The notes: generated from the sequence alone by a model not told the origin. Positions 25,998-34,867 are shown, counted from the stretch's first letter. The stretch: 54,806 nt of DNA from Streptomyces griseoaurantiacus (GCA_014656015.1 BNBP01000044.1:1-54806); one strand, 5' to 3'. Numbers and translations are program-made.

Positions 25998-26019
25998 CCC
26001 GGGGTTCCGGCACCCCGGG
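25998..26019. terminator. Bidirectional terminator between exporter and DeoR genes
   Basis: CCCGGGGT and ACCCCGGG form a perfect 8-bp stem with a 6-nt loop between two convergent genes. Confidence 0.6.
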
Positions 26020-26032
26020 GGCCCGAGGGCTC

Positions 26033-26818
26033 TCACACCACCGTCACCGCCACGCCCGCGTCCATGATGTCCGCGAGGACGGCCGCGGGCGCGGCGGCGT
26101 CGGTGACCAGGCGGTCGATGTCGCGCAGCGGGCAGATCTTCGCGAAGGTGACCCGGCCGATCTTCGAGTGGTCCGCCACCACGACCGTGCGGTCGCTGCT
26201 GGCGAGGAACGCCCTGTCGGTCGCCGCCTCCAACTGGTCGTGCGTCGTGCACCCGTGGTCCGCGCCGACGCCGTCCACCCCGAGGAAGGTGACGTCGGTG
26301 TGGTGGTCGGCGAGTGTCTTCTCGGCGATGGGGCCGACGAGTTCGTAGCTCTCGGTGCGGGCGGAGCCGCCCACGACGACCAGCGTGACGTTCTTGTGCG
26401 GCACCATCTCGGCGGCGATGTTGACCGCGTTGGTCACGATCGTGACGCGGCCGCGCGCCGCCAGCACCCGGGCGATCTCCGTGACGGTGGTGCCGCCGGT
26501 CATCCCCACCACCGCGCCCTCCGGCACCTGTTCGGCCGCGGCCCGCGCGATGGCCTGCTTCTCCGCGCGGCGGTGCCCGCTGCGGTGCGGGACCGGCAGC
26601 TCGGGGCCCGCGCCGCGCAGCGCGGCGCCGCCCAGTACCGCTCCCCCGTGCGTGCGGCGCAGCAGGTTCTGCCGGCTGAGCTGTTGCAGATCCCGCCGGA
26701 TGGTGGCTCCGGAGACCTTGAGCAGCCGGGACAGCTCGGTCACATCCATGGCACCACGCGCGGAGACATGCTCAAGTATGCGCGCATGACGCTCGGTCTT
26801 CAGCATGCGAGGAAGCAT
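26033..26818 (-). CDS. DeoR-family repressor of the galactosaminide locus
   Basis: This 261-residue regulator has an N-terminal DeoR winged helix (VTELSRLLKVSGATIRRDLQ, about 26-45) and a sugar-phosphate-sensing DeoRC domain (MTGGTTVTEIARVL; VVVGGSARTESYELVGP; FLGVDGVGADHGCTTHD). Family members usually release DNA when they bind a phosphorylated sugar intermediate. It is divergent to the GH114/ABC/GH4 genes, and direct repeats with the core GTGCGCA lie between. The ATG at 26806 is an alternative start four residues shorter. Confidence 0.9.
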   Translation of the reverse strand: MLPRMLKTERHARILEHVSARGAMDVTELSRLLKVSGATIRRDLQQLSRQNLLRRTHGGAVLGGAALRGAGPELPVPHRSGHRRAEKQAIARAAAEQVPEGAVVGMTGGTTVTEIARVLAARGRVTIVTNAVNIAAEMVPHKNVTLVVVGGSARTESYELVGPIAEKTLADHHTDVTFLGVDGVGADHGCTTHDQLEAATDRAFLASSDRTVVVADHSKIGRVTFAKICPLRDIDRLVTDAAAPAAVLADIMDAGVAVTVV

Positions 26819-26896
26819 AGACCGCCGTGCGCCGACCCGACATCCACCTTTCTGCCTGGTACGCGTGAGGCTCGCACCGCACGGTCGCGTGCCGCG

Positions 26897-26934
26897 AAGT
26901 GCGCACCGCCCTGACCATGTGCGCAAAGTGCGCA
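26897..26934. promoter_or_regulatory. Three GTGCGCA direct repeats, candidate DeoR operator
   Basis: AAGTGCGCA (26897-26905), ATGTGCGCA (26917-26925) and AAGTGCGCA (26926-26934) lie 12-50 nt upstream of the -35 element of the GH114 gene. Their starts are 20 and 9 bp apart, close to whole helical turns, which suits a multimeric DeoR protein. Confidence 0.6.
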
Positions 26935-26945
26935 CGTTCGATCTG

Positions 26946-26974
26946 TTGACATGGCGAAAGCTGCTCGCTTTACT
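26946..26974 (+). promoter_or_regulatory. Promoter of the GH114 gene
   Basis: TTGACA (26946-26951), 17 nt, TTTACT (26969-26974). It predicts a leader of about 145 nt before the ATG at 27129. Confidence 0.6.
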
Positions 26975-27128
26975 CCATGCAACGCACGGGTCGAACACCC
27001 GGCGCCAGAGGTACGCCCAGCCGGTAGCACGGCCCCGCGCCGTAAGTCCGGACTGAGTCGCCAGGACTCCCGCGCGGAGGCGGGGTCCGAGGCGGGGACG
27101 TGCCCCCACATTCTCTGGAGCGCAGGAG

Positions 27129-27986
27129 ATGCCCCACACTTCTCACCCCCGGTCCCGCAGGCGCGCCCTGCTCGGGACGGCCGCCGCGGCGGCGCTGTGT
27201 CCGCTGCTGGCGTGCTCGACGGCCGACGCCTCGACCACGGCCGACGCCAACGCCACGGCCCGCGCCCCCAAGGCGGCGGCGTCCGTGACACTGCCGCCGC
27301 TGCACGCCGGCTTCGACTACCAGATCGGCCAGCCCTACACCCCGCCCGCCGGGGTGGGCATCGTCAGCCGTGACCACACCGCCTCCCCGGCCACGGGTCT
27401 GTACAACATCTGCTACGTCAACGCCTTCCAGGCCCAGCCCGGCACCGAGAACGAGTGGGGCGACCTGCTCCTGCGGGACTCCAAGGGCAAGGTCGTCTAC
27501 GACGAGGACTGGGGCGAGGCGATCCTGGACATCCGCACCGCCGACAAGCGGCAGCGGATCGCCGACCGGGTCGGCACCTGGATCGACTCCTGCGCCACCA
27601 AGGGCTTCAAGGCGGTCGAGCCGGACAACCTGGACACCTTCGACCGCACGAGCCTGATCAGCAAGGCCAACGCCAAGACGTTCGTGAAGCTGCTGTCCGA
27701 CCGCGCCCACGGCAAGGGCCTGGCGATCGGGCAGAAGAACACCGCCGAGCTGGCGTCCGCGCACAAGGAGATGGGCCTGGACTTCGCCGTCGCCGAGGAG
27801 TGCGGCCAGTACGACGAGTGCGGTGACTACGCCGAGGCCTACGACGACCACGTGGTCGTCATCGAGTACACCAAGTCCGGCCTCGACAAGGCGTGCTCGA
27901 AGTTCGGCAGCCGGCTGAGCATCGTCATGCGCGACGTGGACGTCACCGCCCCCGGCAGCAGCGGATACGTGCGCAAGACCTGCTGA
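27129..27986 (+). CDS. Secreted GH114 endo-alpha-1,4-polygalactosaminidase
   Basis: This 285-residue protein has a Tat-like or Sec signal (SRRRALLGTAAAAALCPLLAC) with a possible lipobox Cys at about 29 (PLLACS), an Ala/Thr linker, and a GH114 barrel with FDYQIGQPY, YNICYVNAFQAQP, FKAVEPDNLDTFDR, IGQKNTAEL and FAVAEECGQYDECGDY. GH114 enzymes cut alpha-1,4-linked galactosamine polymers, including the galactosaminogalactan of fungi and Pel-type bacterial exopolysaccharide. It starts the plus-strand group of binding lipoprotein, two permeases and a GH4 enzyme, so it probably produces oligosaccharides outside the cell for import. Confidence 0.9.
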   Translation: MPHTSHPRSRRRALLGTAAAAALCPLLACSTADASTTADANATARAPKAAASVTLPPLHAGFDYQIGQPYTPPAGVGIVSRDHTASPATGLYNICYVNAFQAQPGTENEWGDLLLRDSKGKVVYDEDWGEAILDIRTADKRQRIADRVGTWIDSCATKGFKAVEPDNLDTFDRTSLISKANAKTFVKLLSDRAHGKGLAIGQKNTAELASAHKEMGLDFAVAEECGQYDECGDYAEAYDDHVVVIEYTKSGLDKACSKFGSRLSIVMRDVDVTAPGSSGYVRKTC

Positions 27987-28245
27987 CGGACCCCCGTACG
28001 CGGCGGGCGCCCTCCCCGGCGTACCGCCGCCCCCGGCCCGGCGCACCGCGCTCCTGCGATCCCGGTGCGCCGGCATCCCCTCCGCCCCACCCCGCCCCAC
28101 CTACGCCTCTCCGCACCGCGCAGTACCCCCACGCCGCCGCCGTGCAGGTTCCCCCTCCGCGATGTCACCGCCGATGTCCGCCACTCCGTGACGGCAGTGA
28201 CTCGATGTATCTCCGCACCGCCCGCGTATCTCCCCGGGAGCACCC

Positions 28246-29586
28246 ATGGCAGCAGTACACCGCCCCTTCGGCACCCCCTCGGGCCCGTCCCGCCGCACAC
28301 TCCTGCGCCGGGGCACGCAGGTCGCGCTGGGCGCCGCCGCCACCACCGCCCTGGCCGGCTGCGGCTCGGGCACGGACGACGGGGTCGGCGCCGACGGACG
28401 GGTCACGATCGAGCTGTGGCACGGGCAGACGGACACCGGACGGACCGCGATCGAGAAGCTGGTGGCGGAGTTCAACCGCACCCACCCGCACATCCGGGTC
28501 GACGCCGGCGGCGGCGTGCTGGCCGACGCCATGCTGCAGAAGATCACCGCGGCCCTCGCCTCCGGCTCCTTCCCCGACATCGCCTACATCTTCGGCTCCG
28601 ACCTGGCGAGTGTGGCCCGCAGCCCCTCGGTGGTCGACCTGACCGACACCTTCCACGACGGCCCCCTGCCGTGGAAGAGCTTCTGGGCCCCCGCCCGCGC
28701 GGCCGTCACGCTCAACGGACAGGTACGGGCCGCGCCCGCGCTTCTGGACGCGCTGGCCGTGGTGTGCAACAAGAAGGTGTTCCGCGAGGCCGGGGTGCCG
28801 CTGCCCGAGCCGGGCTGGACCTGGGACGAGTACGTCGAGACCGCGCGGAAGCTCACCGACCGGGGGCGCGGTGTCTTCGGCACCGGCTGGCCCGGCGTCG
28901 GCGACGAGGACACCGTGTGGCGGCTGTGGCCGATGATCTGGGACCTGGGCGGCGACGTCGTCTCCGAGGACGGCAAGCACATCGGCTTCGCCGACACCGG
29001 GGTCAGGGCGCTGGAGACGGTCGCCGCCCTCAGCCGCGACAAGAGCGTGTACATCGACCCCAAGCCCGGCAGCGAGCAGATGTACCAGGTCTTCACCTCC
29101 GGCCGGATGGGCATGGTGCCCACCGGGCCGTGGCAGCTTCCCGACGTCCGCCAGGCGAAGATCGACTACCACGTGGTCCCGATGCCCACATACAGCGGCA
29201 AGGAGATGACCATCTCCGGGCCCGACACCTGGACCGTCTTCGACAACGGCCCGGCCCGGGTCCGGGCGGCCCGCACGTTCGTCACCTGGCTCTCGCAGCC
29301 CGCACACGACGTGCAGTGGGACATACAGGCCGGCAGTCTCCCGCTCAGCCGCGCCACCGAGGAACTGCCGTCCTGGCGTGCCCAGGAGAAGCGCACCGAG
29401 GGGCTGCACGTCTTCACCAAGGCGCTGGAGACGGCCCGGGCCCGCCCGGTCCACCCCGCCTACCCGCAGATCTCCCAGGCTCTCGGCCAGGCGATCGTCT
29501 CCGTGCTCCTGGGCCGCAGTTCTCCGGCCAAGGCACTGCGCACCTGCGCGGACGAAGCCAACGCCGCACTGCTCATCCCGCGTTGA
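28246..29586 (+). CDS. ABC transporter sugar-binding lipoprotein
   Basis: This 446-residue extracellular solute-binding protein (family 1) has a twin-arginine signal (SRRTLLRRG) and lipobox LAGC at about 38-41. The mature part has ITIELWHGQTDTGR-like opening residues, EFNRTHPHIRV and SGSFPDIAYIFGSD, all typical of carbohydrate-binding proteins. It is followed 10 nt later by two permease genes. With GH114 upstream and GH4 downstream, an alpha-galactosaminide or galactoside oligosaccharide is the probable ligand. Confidence 0.92.
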   Translation: MAAVHRPFGTPSGPSRRTLLRRGTQVALGAAATTALAGCGSGTDDGVGADGRVTIELWHGQTDTGRTAIEKLVAEFNRTHPHIRVDAGGGVLADAMLQKITAALASGSFPDIAYIFGSDLASVARSPSVVDLTDTFHDGPLPWKSFWAPARAAVTLNGQVRAAPALLDALAVVCNKKVFREAGVPLPEPGWTWDEYVETARKLTDRGRGVFGTGWPGVGDEDTVWRLWPMIWDLGGDVVSEDGKHIGFADTGVRALETVAALSRDKSVYIDPKPGSEQMYQVFTSGRMGMVPTGPWQLPDVRQAKIDYHVVPMPTYSGKEMTISGPDTWTVFDNGPARVRAARTFVTWLSQPAHDVQWDIQAGSLPLSRATEELPSWRAQEKRTEGLHVFTKALETARARPVHPAYPQISQALGQAIVSVLLGRSSPAKALRTCADEANAALLIPR

Positions 29587-29596
29587 GAGGACCACC

Positions 29597-30607
29597 ATGC
29601 CCCGTCTACCCACTCCCCTCACCCTCGCGGACCGCGGCGACAAGCAGGGCGGCCGCACGGCCGCGGACGCCGGGCGCCCCGGCGCACCCGCCGGCTCCGG
29701 CTCCGTCCGGCAGCGCCGGCGCCGGGAGTCCGCGACCGCCTGGGCGTTCATCTCGCCCTCGGTCCTCGTCATCCTCGGACTGAGCGTCGTCCCGGTGCTC
29801 TGGTCGCTGCTGCTGTCCTTCCAGGCCGACGACCTGGTCACCCCCAGCCGCTGGGTCGGCCTGGACAACTACCGCGCCCTGGCGCAGGACCCGCACTTCG
29901 CCGAGGCGGTCCGCAGCACCCTGCTGTACACGGTGCTGTACGTGCCGCTCAGCATCGGCCTGGGACTGTTCCTCGCCCTCGCGCTGAACCGGCGGATCCG
30001 GCTGGTGGGCCTGTACCGCACGCTGGTCTTCGTCCCGTTCGTGGTCTCGGCGACCGCCCAGGGCGTGCTGTTCTCCTTCATCCTCGACCCGGAGTTCGGC
30101 GCCGCCAACTCCGTGCTGCACAGTCTCGGCATCTCCTCCCAGGGCTTCCTCACCGACCCGGGACAGGCGCTGTACGCGCTCATCGCGATCTCGCTGTGGA
30201 GCGGCACCGGTTTCTGCGTGGTGGTGCTGCTCGCCGCCCTCCAGGACGTGCCCGCCTCACTCATAGAGGCGGCCCGGCTGGACGGCGCCGGGCGCCGCCA
30301 CCTGCTGCGCCACGTCACCCTTCCCACGATCACCCCGGTCCTGGTCTTCCTGCTGCTGTGGCAGACCATCAACGCCCTGCAGGTCTTCGACCTGGTGTAC
30401 GTGACGACCAAGGGCGGGCCGCTCGGCTCCACCTCGGTCATCGTGTACTTCATCTGGGAGCAGGCCTTCAAGAACTTCACCGCCGGTTACGGCGCCGCGG
30501 CCGCCTACACCCTGGCGCTCGCCCTGATCGTCCTCGCCGCGGCGCCCCGGCTGGCCCGGGCGCTGCGGGCACGTACCGGCCGCGGTATCCAAGGAGCCAC
30601 CCGATGA
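29597..30607 (+). CDS. ABC sugar transporter permease 1 (MalF-like)
   Basis: This 336-residue protein has a Gly/Arg-rich cytoplasmic N terminus and six membrane segments from about 48. The EAA loop that contacts the ATPase reads EAARLDGAGRRHLLRHVTLP (about 227-246). It overlaps the second permease by 4 nt. No ATPase gene accompanies them; Streptomyces sugar importers usually share the ATPase MsiK, encoded elsewhere. Confidence 0.93.
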   Translation: MPRLPTPLTLADRGDKQGGRTAADAGRPGAPAGSGSVRQRRRRESATAWAFISPSVLVILGLSVVPVLWSLLLSFQADDLVTPSRWVGLDNYRALAQDPHFAEAVRSTLLYTVLYVPLSIGLGLFLALALNRRIRLVGLYRTLVFVPFVVSATAQGVLFSFILDPEFGAANSVLHSLGISSQGFLTDPGQALYALIAISLWSGTGFCVVVLLAALQDVPASLIEAARLDGAGRRHLLRHVTLPTITPVLVFLLLWQTINALQVFDLVYVTTKGGPLGSTSVIVYFIWEQAFKNFTAGYGAAAAYTLALALIVLAAAPRLARALRARTGRGIQGATR

Positions 30608-31518
30608 CGGCCACGCACTCCGCCCCCTCCCTCCCCTCCTCCGCATCCTCCCCGGCCGCCCCGTCGGCGGGGACGGCGGACGGCCTCCCCGGCCGGCGCC
30701 GCGGTCGGCTGCCGTTCAGCGCCTGGCACCTGCTGCTCGCGCCGCTGTGCCTGCTGTTCGCCGTGCCACTGATCTGGCTGGTCCTCAGCTCCGTCATGAG
30801 CGACGCGGAGATCAACCGCTTCCCGCCCGCCCTGTGGCCCTCGGGCATCCATCTGGACGGCTACCGGTACGTCGTCGGCAACGCCATGTTCCCGCGCTGG
30901 TTCGCCAATTCGCTGATCGTGTCGGTGACCGCGGTGGTGTCCAACCTCGTGCTGGGCGCCCTCGGCGGCTACGCCTTCGCGCGGATGCGGTTCGCGGGCT
31001 CCAAGCTGCTGCTCGGCATGATGCTGGCCACCATGGCCATCCCGTTCCAGCTCACGATGATCCCCACCTTCCTGGTGATGAAGCGCATGGGGCTCATCGA
31101 CACCCTGGGCGCGCTGATCGTGCCCTCGCTGGTGACGCCCTTCGCGGTGTTCCTGCTGCGCCAGTTCTTCCTCTCCCTGCCCAGGGAGCTGGAGGAGGCG
31201 GCCTGGCTCGACGGCTGCTCGCGGCTGCGGGTGCTCTTCCGGATCGTGCTGCCACTGTCCCGGCCGGCCCTGAGCACGGTGGCGGTGCTGACCTTCCTCA
31301 CCACGTGGAACGACCTGAGCTGGCCGCTGATCGCCATCAACCACGACACCCAGTACACGCTGCAGCTCGGCCTGACGACCTTCCAGGGACAGCACCACAC
31401 CCGCTGGTCCGCGGTCATGGCGGGCAACGTGCTCACCGTGCTGCCGGTGCTGCTCGCCTTCCTCGCCGCGCAGAAGACCTTCATCCAGTCCATCACGTCC
31501 AGCGGCCTGAAGGGCTGA
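30604..31518 (+). CDS. ABC sugar transporter permease 2 (MalG-like)
   Basis: This 304-residue protein has six membrane segments and the EAA loop EEAAWLDGCSRLRVLFRIVL (about 198-217). It starts by ATGA overlap with permease 1, so the two subunits are made in equal amounts. It forms the import channel with the binding lipoprotein at 28246. Confidence 0.93.
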   Translation: MTATHSAPSLPSSASSPAAPSAGTADGLPGRRRGRLPFSAWHLLLAPLCLLFAVPLIWLVLSSVMSDAEINRFPPALWPSGIHLDGYRYVVGNAMFPRWFANSLIVSVTAVVSNLVLGALGGYAFARMRFAGSKLLLGMMLATMAIPFQLTMIPTFLVMKRMGLIDTLGALIVPSLVTPFAVFLLRQFFLSLPRELEEAAWLDGCSRLRVLFRIVLPLSRPALSTVAVLTFLTTWNDLSWPLIAINHDTQYTLQLGLTTFQGQHHTRWSAVMAGNVLTVLPVLLAFLAAQKTFIQSITSSGLKG

Positions 31519-31660
31519 GCCCGCGCAGGGCCGAGCCCGCGCGAGGCACGGCTTCGCCGCGCCCCTACGACCCGCTCCTTCCCGGCGGCACACCATCCGC
31601 CGCCCGGACCACCCCGATCGAGGCCCGCTCCGCCGGCGCCTGCAACGGAGAAGAAACCTG

Positions 31661-32998
31661 ATGTCCCTCACCACCCCGAAGATCGCCTTCATCGGCGCGG
31701 GCAGCGTCGTGTTCACCCAGGGCCTCCTGGCCGATCTGCTGGCCTTCCCCGAGCTGCGGGGCGCGCACATCGCCCTGCACGACATCGACCCCGAACGGCT
31801 CGAGACCGCGCGCGGCGCCGCCCAGTTCATCGCCGACAAGCTCACCGGGCAGGACGGCGAGGGCGGTGCCCGGCCGCGGATCACCACCCATGCCGAGCGG
31901 CGCGCGGCGCTGACCGACGCGGACTTCGTCATCAACATCGTCCAGGTCGGCATGCGGGAGTCCACCCGCACCGACTTCGAGATCCCGGCCCGCTACGGAC
32001 TGCGCCAGACCATCGGCGACACGCTCGGCGTCGGCGGCATCTTCCGTGCGCTGCGCACCTTCCCGCTGCTGAAGTCGCTCGGCGAGGACATCGCCGAGGT
32101 GTGCCCCGACGCGTGGCTGCTGAACTACACCAACCCGATGGCGATGAACGTCCAGTACCTCACGCAGGCCACCGGGCTGACACGTGTCGTGGGACTGTGC
32201 CACTCGGTGTACTGGACCGTCCGCGATCTGTCCGACCTGCTCGGCGTCCCGTACGACGAGGTCACCTACCGGGCCGCGGGCGTCAACCACCAGGCGTGGT
32301 TGCTGCGGCTGGAGCACGGCGGGACGGACCTGTACCCGAAGCTGGACGCGCTGATCGCCGAGGACCCGCAGCTGCGGCGCCGGGTCCGCGTGGACATGTA
32401 CCGGCGGCTCGGCTTCTACCCGACGGAGACCAGCGAGCACTCCTCGGAGTACGTGCCGTGGTACCTGCACCACGACAGCGAGATCGAGCGGCTGCGGCTG
32501 CCGGTGGGCGCCTATCTCGGCATCGTCGACGAGAACATCGCCGAGTACGAGCAGACGCGGGACGCCCTCGCCAAGGGGGAACCGCTCACCGTCGAGGGCA
32601 CCATGGAGTACGCCCCGCAGATCATCCACAGCATCACCACGGGCACCCCGCGCACCGTCTACGGCAACGTCCCCAACCGGGGGCTGATCGACAACCTGCC
32701 CGCCTCCGGGACCGTGGAGGTGCCCTGCCTGGTGGACGGCGGGGGCGTCCAGCCGACGCGAGTGGGGGCGCTGCCCGCCCAGTGCGCCGCGCTGAACCGT
32801 ACCTATCTCAGCATGAACGACCTGGTGGTGCGGGCGGCCCTGGAGGACGACCCGCGCTCGATCCGCCAGGCCGCCATGACGGACCCGGCGACCGCGGCGA
32901 CGCTGCCGGTGGAGCGCATCTGGGACCTGTGCGACGACATGGTGCGTGCCCACGCCGACCTGCTGCAGCCCTCGCTGCGCGCGACGCTCGGCCACTGA
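31661..32998 (+). CDS. GH4 NAD/Mn-dependent alpha-galactosidase-like glycosidase
   Basis: This 445-residue cytoplasmic protein has a Rossmann start (KIAFIGAGSVVFTQGLL, 7-23), NYTNPMAMN, the metal-binding Cys in GLCHSVYW and the metal-binding His in AAGVNHQAWLL. GH4 enzymes oxidise the sugar at C3 with NAD and need Mn2+, and they can accept alpha or beta bonds. MelA-type alpha-galactosidase is the best guess, but alpha-glucosidase or alpha-glucuronidase cannot be ruled out. It lies 142 nt after the permease genes with a GGAGAAG ribosome binding site, and would cleave imported oligosaccharides. Confidence 0.9.
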   Translation: MSLTTPKIAFIGAGSVVFTQGLLADLLAFPELRGAHIALHDIDPERLETARGAAQFIADKLTGQDGEGGARPRITTHAERRAALTDADFVINIVQVGMRESTRTDFEIPARYGLRQTIGDTLGVGGIFRALRTFPLLKSLGEDIAEVCPDAWLLNYTNPMAMNVQYLTQATGLTRVVGLCHSVYWTVRDLSDLLGVPYDEVTYRAAGVNHQAWLLRLEHGGTDLYPKLDALIAEDPQLRRRVRVDMYRRLGFYPTETSEHSSEYVPWYLHHDSEIERLRLPVGAYLGIVDENIAEYEQTRDALAKGEPLTVEGTMEYAPQIIHSITTGTPRTVYGNVPNRGLIDNLPASGTVEVPCLVDGGGVQPTRVGALPAQCAALNRTYLSMNDLVVRAALEDDPRSIRQAAMTDPATAATLPVERIWDLCDDMVRAHADLLQPSLRATLGH

Positions 32999-33004
32999 CG
33001 TGCC

Positions 33005-33045
33005 ACGGGCCCGCCCCCGCCTCTCACGGGCGGTGGCGGGCCCGT
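33005..33045. terminator. Hairpin terminator after the GH4 gene
   Basis: ACGGGCCCGCC (33005-33015) pairs with GGCGGGCCCGT (33035-33045); an inner CCGCC/GGCGG pairing extends it. It also overlaps the end of the convergent small gene. Confidence 0.7.
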
Positions 33046-33200
33046 TCCCGCTCGGCCGCCCTGCTGAGGTTGTTGTAGATACGCCGCAGGTGTTTCGCCG
33101 CGGCACACGGTGTCCGGTCCCGGTCGCACTGCCGGCACGCCCCGAGGTGGTTCTCGTAGTCCAGACGGGCCCGCTCGAGGGGGCTCTGCGAAGGATGCAT
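33024..33200 (-). CDS. Small Cys-rich protein with HxxxCxxC motif
   Basis: This 58-residue protein contains ENHLGACRQCDRDRTPC, giving His-x3-Cys-x2-Cys plus a fourth Cys, and then a basic amphipathic helix (AAKHLRRIYNNLSRAAERE). The HxxxCxxC spacing is the zinc site of ZAS anti-sigma factors, but the protein is too short for a full anti-sigma domain. No partner sigma gene is next to it. The start has no clear Shine-Dalgarno. Codon bias and compositional quality support coding. Function unknown. Confidence 0.6.
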   Translation of the reverse strand: MHPSQSPLERARLDYENHLGACRQCDRDRTPCAAAKHLRRIYNNLSRAAERERARHRP

Positions 33201-33340
33201 GCGGAGATTCGATCTTGTTACTCCGGGTATGATCCTCAACTGCCGCTCAAATATGGGTGGTTGATCCGAGGAAGCGACCCGCCCCGGCATGAGCGGCGGT
33301 CTCCCGCCCCCCTTGCCGGATCCGCGTGCGGCGGCCCGGT

Positions 33341-33353
33341 TAGGCTGCGCGCA
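33341..33353 (+). promoter_or_regulatory. Leaderless -10 element of an SDR gene
   Basis: TAGGCT (33341-33346) is 6 nt before the ATG at 33353, and no Shine-Dalgarno is present. This predicts a leaderless transcript and fixes the start. Confidence 0.55.
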
Positions 33354-34132
33354 TGACCTCGAAGGACTACCTCTCCACCCTGTTCGCGCTGGACGGCCGG
33401 GTGGCCGTGGTGACCGGCGGCAGCTCCGGGATCGGGCGCGCCGTCGCCGGGGCACTGGCCCGGGCCGGGGCGCGGGTGGTGATCGTGGCGCGCGACGAGG
33501 CAAGGCTGGCGGGCACCGTGGAGGAGCTGCGGGCCGAGGGCTGCCGGGCGGACTGGGTGAGCGCGGACCTGACCGACCGCGAGGGGGTGCGCGCGGCCGC
33601 CGAGGAGGCGGCCGGAGTCTTCGGCGAGCCCGACATTCTCGTCAACTGCGCGGGGGTGAACCTGCGGCCCCCGATGAACGAGCTGGACACGGAGGTGTGG
33701 GACACCACCCTGGCCGTGAACCTGGAGGCGCCGTTCCTGCTGGGGCAGCGCTTCGGACCCGGCATGGCCGAGCGGGGCTTCGGGCGGATCATCCACGTCA
33801 CCTCGCAGCAGGCGCACCGGGCGTTCGTGCACAGCGGCGCCTACGGGGTCTCCAAGGGCGCGCTGGAGTCGCTCGCCCGCTCGCAGGCCGAGGCGTGGTC
33901 GCCCCACGGCGTCACCTGCAACACGCTCGTGCCGGGTTTCGTGATGACGCCGCTCAACGCGCGGCTGTCGTCCGACCCGGACAAGGTCGCGGAGCTCGCG
34001 GCGCGCACGATGACCGGCCGCAACGGCCTGGCCGAGGACTTCGCCGGCGCGGCCGTCTTCCTGGCCGGGCCGGCCTCCGCGTACGTCACCGGGCAGTCGC
34101 TGTTCGTGGACGGCGGGTTCTCGGTCCACTGA
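33353..34132 (+). CDS. Short-chain dehydrogenase/reductase (gluconate 5-dehydrogenase-like)
   Basis: This 259-residue classical SDR has TGGSSGIG (22-29), NCAGVN near 101, catalytic Ser in HVTSQQA and YGVSK near 163, and the C-terminal GQSLFVDGGFSVH. An ARDE stretch after beta-2 favours NADP. The overall pattern resembles gluconate 5-dehydrogenase/3-oxoacyl reductase types. It stands alone. The downstream region holds a broken ABC ATPase gene. Confidence 0.92.
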   Translation: MTSKDYLSTLFALDGRVAVVTGGSSGIGRAVAGALARAGARVVIVARDEARLAGTVEELRAEGCRADWVSADLTDREGVRAAAEEAAGVFGEPDILVNCAGVNLRPPMNELDTEVWDTTLAVNLEAPFLLGQRFGPGMAERGFGRIIHVTSQQAHRAFVHSGAYGVSKGALESLARSQAEAWSPHGVTCNTLVPGFVMTPLNARLSSDPDKVAELAARTMTGRNGLAEDFAGAAVFLAGPASAYVTGQSLFVDGGFSVH

Positions 34133-34347
34133 GCCTCGGGCCGCCGAGCGGCCTGGCCCCGGCGGCGCCGCGCGGGTCCGCCTCACCCGCCTTCGCGGGA
34201 TCTCCTTCCCGGCGCACCGCTCCCACTCGTTCGGTTGATGGTGTTCATGACACCGTGTCTGACAGGCATGCTCTTCATGACGCCTCGTCACTTACGGGGA
34301 CAGACGGGGAAGCTGGCGGCGGCGACAGTGGTCTGCGCGCTGTCCCT

Positions 34348-34858
34348 GACCCCTGGCTGACGGTCCTCGACGACGTGTCCCTGCCGCTGCGCCGCCGGGG
34401 CCTGCGCCGGACCGAACGGCGGGCCGAGGCGGTGCGCATGCCGGAGCGGGTCGGCCCGGCCGGCACCGCACGGCGCCACCCCTGGCAGCTCTCCGGCGGC
34501 ATGCGGCAACGGGTCGCCCTGGCCCGCGCGTTGGTGTGCCGGCCCCGCTCCGCTCCTGCTGGACGAGCCGTTCGGCACGCTGGGCGCGCAGACCCGGGAG
34601 GACCTGGAGGACCTGCTGCGGGAGGTGCACCGCGCGGAGGGCACGACCACCGTCCTGGTCACCCACGACATCGACGAGAGCGTCTACGTCGGCGACCGGG
34701 TGGTCGTCCTCTCCTCCGGCCCCGGCCCCCATGTCGTCCTCGACCTCCCGGTCGAACTGCCCGCCGACCGCGAGCAGATCGGCACGCGCGGCTCTCAGGC
34801 GTTCGTCGCGCTGCGGGCGAAGGTGGGCCACGCGGTGCGCGCCGGGACCGGGCACTGA
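34348..34858 (+). pseudogene. Decayed ABC transporter ATPase (nitrate/sulfonate SsuB type)
   Basis: The first frame reads DPWLTVLDDVSLPLRRRG to the signature LSGGMRQRVALARAL (ending near 34535). The expected continuation, PLLLDEPFGTLGAQTRED with the Walker B motif and then VLVTHDIDESVYVGDRV, is in another frame, so a frameshift lies near 34540-34556. The N-terminal 70-80 residues with Walker A are missing: no P-loop is found in any frame between 34133 and 34347. Permease and binding-protein partners are absent. It is a relic of a NitT/TauT-type importer. Confidence 0.8.
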
Positions 34859-34867
34859 GCGCACGGC

